DNA of 11,047 nt from an uncultured Clostridium sp. Its GTDB lineage: Bacteria; Bacillota; Clostridia; Lachnospirales; Lachnospiraceae. Position 1 is the first letter of the stretch. Every line of letters starts with the position of its first letter. The position numbers and the translations under genes were made by a program. Below the pieces are notes generated by a model. The model searched no databases. It was not told the DNA's origin and saw nothing but the letters and a program-made list of their open reading frames with translations. The DNA lies in NCBI GenBank assembly GCA_958349075.1, contig CATWBR010000112.1:1-11047 (forward strand), written 5' to 3'. Shown one piece after another: positions 1-6,632 of this stretch.

Positions 1-48
1 ACGCAGTTACATATAAATGAAAAATGAAAGAAAAATTCTTAGAGAAAG

Positions 49-54
49 AAGGAG
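49..54 (+). promoter_or_regulatory. Ribosome binding site fixing the pilin start at 63
   Basis: AAGGAG lies 8 bases before ATG 63. The upstream in-frame ATG at 24 has no comparable purine-rich site at proper spacing, so 63 is the likely start. Confidence 0.75.
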
Positions 55-62
55 AAATTGGT

Positions 63-629
63 ATGAACAAGAAAAAGAATAACAAAGGTTTCTCGTTGAT
101 CGAGTTGATCATTGCGATCGCGATTCTGATCATCCTGACAGGGTTACTTGCCCCACAGTTTATGAAGTATATTGAGAAGTCGAGGTTGGCAAAAGATATG
201 CAGACGCTGGATACAGTATATACAGCTGTACAGGGAGCGATTGCTGATGAAGATGCATATCAGGCTTTGGTTGTGGAAATGGCAAAAACCAACAGTGCAA
301 TCAATACAGAGGAAGGTGATTCATTAGAAAATTTAATGACAGAAGCGAAATATGAGAAATTTGCAAAAGAATTGACCACTCTTTTAGGAAAAGATGCAAC
401 AGTCATTAATGAGTCCTTCCAGTCAAAACTTGCGGCAAAAGCAACTAAAACTGAAAATAGCACCACGACAAAAGGCAAGGTCTATGTTTCAATTGATGAT
501 AATATGCAAATTGTAGTTGCATTTGGTGCTACAGCAAAGGCTCCAGCCACTGACGGTAGCGATAGCTTAAGCGTTGGCTCAAATGGGAACATACCCCCGA
601 CAACTCCAACCCCAGATTCAGCAGATTAA
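63..629 (+). CDS. Type IV major-type prepilin (PilA-like)
   Basis: This is a secreted type IV pilin precursor of 188 residues and probably the major pilus subunit. The N-terminus is a short Lys/Asn-rich leader ending KGFSLIE. PilD should cut between Gly9 and Phe10, leaving Glu at mature position 5 (Glu14), followed by a hydrophobic helix to about residue 32. The globular part (about 35-160) has no cysteine, so there is no disulfide-closed D-region. The end is Pro/Thr/Ser-rich (TTPTPDSAD). I chose ATG 63 rather than the in-frame ATG 24 because AAGGAG sits 8 bases upstream of 63 and the longer start adds a charged stretch to the leader. A TATAAA at 12-17 could be a -10 box, but its -35 would fall outside the window. 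It is more AT-rich than the genes downstream (18 G+C of 60 bases at 301-360). The terminator that follows fits separate, high expression. Confidence 0.93.
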   Translation: MNKKKNNKGFSLIELIIAIAILIILTGLLAPQFMKYIEKSRLAKDMQTLDTVYTAVQGAIADEDAYQALVVEMAKTNSAINTEEGDSLENLMTEAKYEKFAKELTTLLGKDATVINESFQSKLAAKATKTENSTTTKGKVYVSIDDNMQIVVAFGATAKAPATDGSDSLSVGSNGNIPPTTPTPDSAD

Positions 630-667
630 GTAATAATGATTCGGGACAATTCTTAAATAAAGTGGCA

Positions 668-707
668 TGTAGCATGCACTCCTTCGTGCATGCTACAGTT
701 TGCTTTT
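668..707 (+). terminator. Intrinsic terminator after the major pilin
   Basis: A 12-bp perfect stem pairs 668-679 with 686-697 (core GTAGCATGCAC / GTGCATGCTAC) around the six-base loop TCCTTC. It is followed by a T-rich stretch, GTTTGCTTTT, at 698-707. It lies about 40 bases after the pilin stop. The T-tract is interrupted by GC, so termination may be partial and allow some read-through into the peptidase gene. Confidence 0.75.
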
Positions 708-765
708 CAATATACACGAATGCAACAAACAGAACATATCATTGTTTTATTCGTGCGTATTGAAA
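705..765. repeat. Large imperfect palindrome between pilin and peptidase
   Basis: The arms at 705-728 and 742-765 are reverse complements at 20 of 24 positions. Two of the four differences become G-U wobbles in RNA, leaving only one A-C and one C-T mismatch. The loop is 13 bases (729-741). The palindrome begins inside the T-rich tail of the pilin terminator and ends 32 bases before the peptidase start. It has no T-tract of its own on the + strand. It could be an RNA structure controlling read-through or mRNA stability, a regulator-binding site, or a small dispersed palindromic element. Confidence 0.7.
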
Positions 766-797
766 TGAACAATAGCAAAGGAACCTGATATTAAGAG

Positions 798-1580
798 ATG
801 AAGCAAATACACGAGTTAATAATGATAAATCAATCACTGACATTAATCCTTGTGGGACTCTTCGCCATCACCATCGGCAGTTTCCTCAACGTCTGCATCT
901 ACCGCATCCCCAAAGGTGAGGACGTCGTCCACACCAATTCCCACTGCATGAACTGCGGCTATAAACTGGCATGGTACGATCTAATCCCCATACTCAGTTG
1001 GCTGTTTCTGCGGGGACGGTGCAGAAAGTGCGGAGAGAAAATATCGGTTCAATATCCCCTCATAGAACTGGCCAACGGTCTGTTATGGGTTGGATTGATT
1101 TATAAAAACGGTTTTACGGTAACGGGGTTTTGCTACTGTATCGCCGCCTCATCCCTGCTGGTATTGAGCGTTATAGACTGGCGCACGTTTGAAATACCGA
1201 TGGGATGCAATATTGTGATTGGAATGGCCGGTCTGGTGAATCTTTGGTTTAACCGACAGGACTGGCTTACATATGGGATTGGGTTTGTCTGCGTCAGCGG
1301 ACTGCTCCTTCTGATTCTGCTCCTGAGCAGGGGCAGGGCCATGGGAGGCGGCGATGTGAAGCTGATGGCGTCGGCCGGTCTTCTGCTGGGGTGGCAGAAT
1401 GTCATCCTGGCTTTTGCATGCGGTTGTATCCTCGGCTCCGTGATTCATCTGATTTTGATGAAGATACAGGGAAGAGAACGTATGCTGGCATTTGGTCCCT
1501 ATTTGTCCATGGGAATCTGGTTTTCCATGATGTGGGGGCAGGAACTGATCCGGTGGTATATCGGACAGTTCGTTTATTGA
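798..1580 (+). CDS. pilD: Prepilin peptidase / N-methyltransferase (PilD, A24 family)
   Basis: This integral membrane aspartyl peptidase removes the leader of prepilins and methylates the exposed N-terminal residue. At 260 residues it is of normal family length. The N-terminal methyltransferase-associated domain begins near GSFLNVCIYR (27-36) and carries two CxxC pairs, Cys50/Cys53 and Cys75/Cys78, the zinc-binding pattern of bifunctional PilD enzymes. The two catalytic aspartates are Asp127 (in SVIDWRTFEIP) and Asp186 (in the GGGD motif, 183-186, followed by VKL). Several hydrophobic spans between about 88 and 250 fit a multi-pass protein. The start at 798 has only a distant purine site (AAAGGA, 777-782). 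ATG 822 is an in-frame alternative with no better site. Its substrates are probably the prepilins encoded around it. Confidence 0.96.
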   Translation: MKQIHELIMINQSLTLILVGLFAITIGSFLNVCIYRIPKGEDVVHTNSHCMNCGYKLAWYDLIPILSWLFLRGRCRKCGEKISVQYPLIELANGLLWVGLIYKNGFTVTGFCYCIAASSLLVLSVIDWRTFEIPMGCNIVIGMAGLVNLWFNRQDWLTYGIGFVCVSGLLLLILLLSRGRAMGGGDVKLMASAGLLLGWQNVILAFACGCILGSVIHLILMKIQGRERMLAFGPYLSMGIWFSMMWGQELIRWYIGQFVY

Positions 1581-1710
1581 TTGGCGACGGAGAGTCCGCG
1601 CAGCGTGCGTTTCGTTGCAGACGGTGAAATAGCAGCGGGGCATAATTTTCGCCGTATAACCTGTATTTTTCAACGCGCAGGGACAGCAAAACAAGTGGAA
1701 AGGGTCATTT
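1581..1710 (+). other. Intergenic spacer with a possible hairpin, pilD to pilMN
   Basis: These 130 bases hold no convincing gene. Bases 1621-1629 (ACGGTGAAA) can pair with 1647-1655 (TTTCGCCGT) with one G-U wobble, around a 17-base loop, and a TTTTT run follows at about 1667-1671. The spacing between stem and T-run is too long for a typical terminator, so any attenuation role is weakly supported. AAAGGG at 1699-1704 is the likely ribosome binding site for ATG 1711. Confidence 0.35.
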
Positions 1711-3948
1711 ATGGGTAAGCTGTTATCAATTGTATTGAATGACAACCATATAAGAATTGCGGAATTGTCCGAAGGCAGGCGCGGTGTAACGGTTTACAGG
1801 CTTCTGACAAAGGAAGTGCCGGAAAGTCTGGTGTCAGGCGGGATCATAGTGGATGTCCGGGGCTTTGCAGAGTACCTGAACAGTATACTGAAATATGCCA
1901 ATATTAAGACAAAGAAGGCAGTGTTTTCGCTTCCTTCCGATCGGATCATGAGCAGGGAAGTAATCCTGCCTGAGATGAAGGAAGAGAAACTGAAGACGGC
2001 CCTCAGAGTCAATGCACCGGAGTATTTTCCGGTGGAACTGACGGATTATGTCCTGTCTTATTTTACAATATCCAGAGTAGTGGAAGATGACCCGGATTCC
2101 GAGGAGGAGGAAGGGGAAGAACTTAAGAAAAAGAAACCGAAAAAGAATAAAAAGCAGGCCGGCAGAAAGAAGAAGTCCAAGCTCCGTCTGATGGTTGTGG
2201 CAGCGCCGAACGATATGGTGCAGTCCTATTATGATACGGCTAAACTGGCACATCTGAAACTGGTATCCCTTGATTATATCGGCAACAGTGTATTCCAGCT
2301 TACCTCCAACCAGATTGGCGATGAGCCGTGTCTTGTCATTCAGCTCGATGAAGAGCACACGGTTCTTACTATCTATAATGATACGGTTATGGTGCTTCAG
2401 CGCCATGTGGATTTCGGAAGTATTACTCTGATCCAGTCGGTGATGGAAAAGAAAAACTGCAGTGAGGAAGACGCGCAGGAGATTTTGGAGCGCAGACAGC
2501 TTATCCATAACAATTTTGATGACGGCGATGAACTGACCGATAATCTTTACTATCTGGTCAGCAATATAAAAAGAGTAATTGAATACTATACGGGGCGCAA
2601 CGTGGATCATCCGCTGGAGCTTATCTACATTATCGGCGACGGCTCCCATATTGGAGGACTGGACAGCCTGTTTGAGAACCAGCTCCATCTGCCCGTGGAA
2701 ATGATTACGGCATTAAAACAGGTGACGGTGAGGGAGAGTTCCGGGATTTCCATGAAAGAAGTCCTGAGATATATGGATAACATTGGAGCAGTGATTGATC
2801 CGGTGGATATGATCCCAAAACAGCTTGAACAGGATATCAGGAGAAAGGTGGAAGCGAAGGCTTACCGCATTATGATTCTTCTGGCGCTGTTCTTATCTGT
2901 GGTGATTGTTACAATACCTGCCGTCAATTTCTTTAATGAGGCGATGGAAACCATTGATCTGCAAAATAAACTGCTGACCGTGGAGGATGTAAAGCCGATC
3001 CTGGAAAATTACAAGCAGGCTCAGTCGCGCTACAGCGATGTCGGTCAGGTTCAGGCTCTGGTAAGAACGGATAATGAGAGTCTTTCTAATTTTATTACCA
3101 TATTTGAACAGCTCCGGCCAAGCAATATTTCCATTCAGAGTTTTAGCTGCAGTGAGGGTCAGGTGAGCTTTTCCGCGCTGGCGGAGGGGAAGAAGACCGT
3201 AGCCAGGCTGATCCAGCAGCTTAATATGATTGCCAACGTATCGGAAGTAAAGGTCAGCGCACTTTCAAGCGTATTTGAGGGAGACAAGGAGACAGTTGCA
3301 TTTTCCCTGACCTGTATTCTGGTCAACGAGGATGCCCTGTTAAATCCGGGAACCAGGGCGGAGGCTCTGGGCAACCTGATGCCGGAGGAATACAGTGATA
3401 TATGGGATCCCGAAGGTGTCATGGACAGCGATCAGACGGAGGATGGGGAACCGGAAGAGGACGGCGGCGAAACTCTCGGTGCGGAAGAGAAGAATACTAG
3501 AAGCGCCGACGCACAGCCTGACGGCCAGGAACGTTTAGCCCGTGAAAACGGAGCCATTGCCGGGGAAGCAGCCGTAACGGCGAATGCGCCCGCTTTGAGA
3601 CAGGAAAATACCGCCGCTTCAGCGGCGGAGCAGATAAATACGGCATCAGTCCGGGAGCAGGAGGCGGCTGTGCCGCCGGCAGAAGTTCCGGTACAGCCTC
3701 AGACGCCGCCGGTACAGCCTCAGATGCCTCCGGCAGAGGCAGAGGCGGCCGCGATGACGGCAAATGCGGGAATTATGCCTGCGGCGGAAGCCGCAGCCCA
3801 GCCGGTACCCGATGCCGAGGTTAATACTCCGGAGACGACGGTACCCGACATGGTTTCGGAAGCAGCCGTTCCACCGGCAGCTCCCGCTGCTGTCCCGGAA
3901 GGTGCAGCCGCCGTGGAGGGAAATGAAAGCGGGGTGACGGTATCATGA
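1711..3948 (+). CDS. pilMN: PilM-PilN fusion, T4P inner-membrane assembly protein with Ala/Pro-rich tail
   Basis: The 745 residues divide into four parts. Residues 1-360 resemble PilM, the actin-like cytoplasmic platform protein; the C-terminal phosphate-type motif is recognisable (IIGDGSHIGGL, 307-317). Residues 367-540 resemble PilN: VDMIPKQL (365-372) looks like the short PilN tail that normally docks into PilM, then a transmembrane helix (387-406), a helical segment and a ferredoxin-like alpha/beta domain. Residues 566-745 are a low-complexity Glu/Ala/Pro-rich extension on the outer side of the membrane. A highly charged insertion (125-158, acidic then Lys-rich) interrupts the PilM part. 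The expected DIG-type motifs near residues 6-16 and 209-220 are not canonical, so nucleotide binding may be lost, as in GspL. I recall PilMN fusions being named in clostridial T4P loci. Its last bases overlap pilO, indicating translational coupling. Confidence 0.88.
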   Translation: MGKLLSIVLNDNHIRIAELSEGRRGVTVYRLLTKEVPESLVSGGIIVDVRGFAEYLNSILKYANIKTKKAVFSLPSDRIMSREVILPEMKEEKLKTALRVNAPEYFPVELTDYVLSYFTISRVVEDDPDSEEEEGEELKKKKPKKNKKQAGRKKKSKLRLMVVAAPNDMVQSYYDTAKLAHLKLVSLDYIGNSVFQLTSNQIGDEPCLVIQLDEEHTVLTIYNDTVMVLQRHVDFGSITLIQSVMEKKNCSEEDAQEILERRQLIHNNFDDGDELTDNLYYLVSNIKRVIEYYTGRNVDHPLELIYIIGDGSHIGGLDSLFENQLHLPVEMITALKQVTVRESSGISMKEVLRYMDNIGAVIDPVDMIPKQLEQDIRRKVEAKAYRIMILLALFLSVVIVTIPAVNFFNEAMETIDLQNKLLTVEDVKPILENYKQAQSRYSDVGQVQALVRTDNESLSNFITIFEQLRPSNISIQSFSCSEGQVSFSALAEGKKTVARLIQQLNMIANVSEVKVSALSSVFEGDKETVAFSLTCILVNEDALLNPGTRAEALGNLMPEEYSDIWDPEGVMDSDQTEDGEPEEDGGETLGAEEKNTRSADAQPDGQERLARENGAIAGEAAVTANAPALRQENTAASAAEQINTASVREQEAAVPPAEVPVQPQTPPVQPQMPPAEAEAAAMTANAGIMPAAEAAAQPVPDAEVNTPETTVPDMVSEAAVPPAAPAAVPEGAAAVEGNESGVTVS
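3688..3729 (+). repeat. Two-copy 21-base tandem repeat in the PilMN tail
   Basis: Copies at 3688-3708 and 3709-3729 match at 19 of 21 bases and encode the repeated peptide PVQPQxP. It lies in the Pro-rich extension and could change copy number by slippage without breaking the frame. Confidence 0.75.
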
Positions 3949-5027
3949 AAATTACATCACGAGATAAAGAACTGATTATCCTTGCCCTGTCACTCGGCAT
4001 AGTTGCCGCGTCCTGGTTTTTCGGGGCTAAGAATATTGAGAAGAAGACTGCCGAAGTGGTGGCCAGGAAAGAGGAGCTTCAGCAGGAATATGACGAGAGG
4101 ATGAGGATTCTTGCTAAGAAAGACGAATACATCCAGAACACAAAAGATTATAATGAAGCATATCAGCTTATGCTGACTGGATATCCGGCGGATATTTCAC
4201 AGGTGCAGCAGATTATGTTTGTAACCGGCCTGGAAGAGAGGTTTGACACACAGGTGGTTTCCGTTTCTTATACGGATCCCGCAGACATTTATCAATTCCA
4301 GACCACGGACCCGGGAAACATGGCGCCCTATTATCTGGCCGTGAGCACGCTGCAGATACCGGTTCAACTGAATTACAAACAGTGGAAAGAGTTTCTGGAC
4401 TATGTATTTTCCTATCAGGACAAGAATACAATCTCCGATATTTCAGCGTCATATAATACCGAAGCCAACGTGGTGGACGCAACTGTTACAATGTACCAGT
4501 ATGCAGTCCGCGGGGAAGGCAGGGTACTTGAGGAACCGAAGATAACGGTTCCCATTGGAACGGACAATATCTTCCGATCCGGAACAGCCCTTTCCTATGA
4601 CGGAGGCACAGTCGAACAGATTGAGGCGATTAAAAAAGATTATGACTGTTATATCATGCTCTATCCGTCCGCATCCGACATGAATGCAAAAGTGATTGCC
4701 GGTCCGGACGACAGGGAAAAGGTGGTTTCAGACAAAAATGAGGAGGAAACTTTAGTAATCCGTGCAGAGGAGAACGGCGGAACGTACAGTATTACCTATA
4801 CGCTGGGAGAGAACGGCCGTCCTCACGTTCTGTATCCGGAGGGGGACACGCTGGACATTTATGTTCTCAGTTCCCCAAGAATGGGCGGTACCGATCTGAG
4901 CCAGGTAAAAGTCCAGATTGAGAACCGCACGGATAAAAAGATGCGGATTGCGGTGGCCGGTGAGGATGATTCAAGACCGAGGTTTGCGGTTGAGAGCCGG
5001 ACCGGCAATGTGGAGATTCTGAAGTAA
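3945..5027 (+). CDS. pilO: PilO-like inner-membrane protein with C-terminal extension
   Basis: PilO pairs with PilN to form the membrane alignment subcomplex of T4P. This 360-residue protein has a short cytoplasmic start, one transmembrane helix (about 9-27), a charged coiled-coil-like stretch (31-65) and an alpha/beta region to about 190 that includes LQIPVQLNYKQWKEFLDYV, the part most like PilO. The usual family length is around 200 residues. Here a further 165 residues follow, starting near VPIGTDNIFRSG (202-213), apparently beta-rich and of unknown role. The ATG overlaps the pilMN stop (ATGA at 3945-3948). The family call rests on position after PilM-PilN, topology and weak similarity. 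The extension could be a separate periplasm-side domain acquired because no PilP is encoded here. Confidence 0.8.
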   Translation: MKITSRDKELIILALSLGIVAASWFFGAKNIEKKTAEVVARKEELQQEYDERMRILAKKDEYIQNTKDYNEAYQLMLTGYPADISQVQQIMFVTGLEERFDTQVVSVSYTDPADIYQFQTTDPGNMAPYYLAVSTLQIPVQLNYKQWKEFLDYVFSYQDKNTISDISASYNTEANVVDATVTMYQYAVRGEGRVLEEPKITVPIGTDNIFRSGTALSYDGGTVEQIEAIKKDYDCYIMLYPSASDMNAKVIAGPDDREKVVSDKNEEETLVIRAEENGGTYSITYTLGENGRPHVLYPEGDTLDIYVLSSPRMGGTDLSQVKVQIENRTDKKMRIAVAGEDDSRPRFAVESRTGNVEILK

Positions 5028-5127
5028 CGGCCTGCCTGTTTTATACACAGGTTACGGCCATCAATAAAGAGGTGTTATAAAAAGCCGGTCTAAAGTCAGG
5101 CCGGTTACAGAAAGGAGCACGGCTGCC
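5028..5127 (+). other. Intergenic spacer with small inverted repeats, pilO to minor pilin
   Basis: This 100-base gap holds no gene. CCTGT (5035-5039) can pair with ACAGG (5047-5051) around a seven-base loop, and AGCCGG near 5088 can pair with CCGGTT near 5106. Neither has a T-tract, so I do not call a terminator. AAAGGAG (5111-5117) is a good ribosome binding site 10 bases before ATG 5128. Confidence 0.4.
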
Positions 5128-6516
5128 ATGAAGAAAAAGGACGGGGGATTTACGCTGATTGAACTGTTGATCGCGCTTGCTGTTCTTTCCATCATGGCAG
5201 GCGTGCTTCTTCAGTCTTTCGTGATCAGCAGAAGGATGAATACAAAAGCGAGAAAAGACGAGCTTGTGCTGGATGCGGCAAAACGGACAATGGAAGAGCT
5301 GAAGGGATATCCGTTTGAAAAATTGGAAACATTTCTGGCAGCAGGAGGCAAAACCCCGGGGACCGGCGGAGACGGTGACAGTGAAGGTGATGAGGGCGGA
5401 ACTGTCATGATTGGGAATACGATTTACCGCGTCGAACGGCTGGAGGATGGCCCGGATCCGGATGGCGGCGCGAAATCAGTCGGGACGGACGGGGAAGATG
5501 GAGAACAGACTGACTCCGGAACACGGCAGGGTTACCGGCTTACTGCGGAATACGGAAGAAGCCCGGCGGGATCAGGAAAGGCTGCCTATCTAATTTGTGC
5601 GGAAGCCGATTATGAGAAGTATAATTCAACGGAGGACGAAGACAGGGAGAAATCATATTCCATCAATCAATATCAGATGCCGAATATTGCCGACGTGAGC
5701 AGTTTCCAGAATGTAGTGATTGAACCCCAGGCCCTGATGAAGGATGATAAAAGCCTGACTTCCCAGTTGCTCTTGAAGGTAAATCCGGATGAAGAGGGAG
5801 ACGGAGAGGACATCAAAGAAGGAGAGGCAGAAGGTATAGACAGCTCCGGCGGCTCCGGTTCTGAGGAGGAAACGGAATATACGGAGGACGATGTCAAAAG
5901 ATATCTGTGGCTGACTGTTAAAGAAACAGCCGCCACGGAGGATGAAGAAAACGAAGGCGGGACGCTGACTGTCCAGGCCCAGGCGGTGTACACGGTAGAT
6001 GAAACAGAAGGGAACCACTATAACGAAGAACATACCATTGAGGTTAATCTGGAATCGGTAAAGAAAACGGTGGTCAAAGATGAGAAAACCGGTCTGCCCG
6101 CTAACCGCATTTATCTCTTCCTCCCGGATGATGAGACGAAATATACCTGGACTTCGGAGGCGGCAAAAGACGGGAACGGGACGGTGGAGTCGGGATTCCC
6201 CGGTTTTGAAAAGATCTACATCGGTTACTCTCTGGATGAAAAAGTGGAATTTTTTATGGTGGCGGCCAACCCGGATCTCTACAAAGAGAGCGGGATCAAC
6301 AACAAAGTTACGGTAGAACCGGCGGAGGGCACGGAACTTTTAATCTATTCCAATCTTGATGGAAAAGAACCTGTATCCTGGAAGGACGCGGAAAAACGGC
6401 TTTATCATCTGACCGTAACCGTCTATGAGGCTGATTACGGCGGGACCGGAGCAGAGAATGGGGAGCCGGAGAGAGGCAGAGAAGTACTGAAGCTGGATTC
6501 TACAAAATCGGAATAA
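5128..6516 (+). CDS. Large acidic minor prepilin (PilV/PulI-type N-terminus)
   Basis: The start MKKKDGGFTLIELLIALAVL is a textbook class III signal: cleavage after Gly7, Glu at mature position 5 (Glu12) and a hydrophobic helix to about residue 30. At 462 residues it is two to three times the usual minor-pilin size. The first globular part (about 45-160) contains Gly/Asp/Glu-rich linkers (73-91 and 107-133). A third acidic linker spans about 221-255. The second half (about 256-440) looks beta-rich (LWLTVKETA, RIYLFLPDDE, YHLTVTVYEA). No strong match to a named family is visible beyond the N-terminus, so I give no symbol. It starts a minor-pilin block and probably sits in the pilus initiation or tip complex. 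Acidic loops might bind divalent cations or act as spacers; that is inference. Confidence 0.88.
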   Translation: MKKKDGGFTLIELLIALAVLSIMAGVLLQSFVISRRMNTKARKDELVLDAAKRTMEELKGYPFEKLETFLAAGGKTPGTGGDGDSEGDEGGTVMIGNTIYRVERLEDGPDPDGGAKSVGTDGEDGEQTDSGTRQGYRLTAEYGRSPAGSGKAAYLICAEADYEKYNSTEDEDREKSYSINQYQMPNIADVSSFQNVVIEPQALMKDDKSLTSQLLLKVNPDEEGDGEDIKEGEAEGIDSSGGSGSEEETEYTEDDVKRYLWLTVKETAATEDEENEGGTLTVQAQAVYTVDETEGNHYNEEHTIEVNLESVKKTVVKDEKTGLPANRIYLFLPDDETKYTWTSEAAKDGNGTVESGFPGFEKIYIGYSLDEKVEFFMVAANPDLYKESGINNKVTVEPAEGTELLIYSNLDGKEPVSWKDAEKRLYHLTVTVYEADYGGTGAENGEPERGREVLKLDSTKSE

Positions 6517-6632
6517 GTACATGGATAAGATGAAAAAGCCGGGCAGAAAGAGAAGTCAGAAGGAATGGAACCCGGCCGGATTGAGAGCATCATACGTCAG
6601 AATCAGAGCAGAAAGAGACAGGAGGATCCGGA

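Noticed and set aside
760..791. TTGAAA and TGATAT as a promoter for pilD.
   Set aside because: The spacing is 20 bases and the -10 candidate ends only six bases before the start codon.
1834..2688. A 284-codon open frame on the minus strand inside pilMN, and a 198-codon one at 1149-1745.
   Set aside because: Both lie opposite well-supported genes, lack recognisable domains and convincing ribosome binding sites, and are expected from the codon pattern of the + strand genes.
6539..6577. CCGGG and CCCGG in the spacer before the PilX-like gene as a terminator hairpin.
   Set aside because: The stem is only about five bases with a long loop and there is no T-tract.
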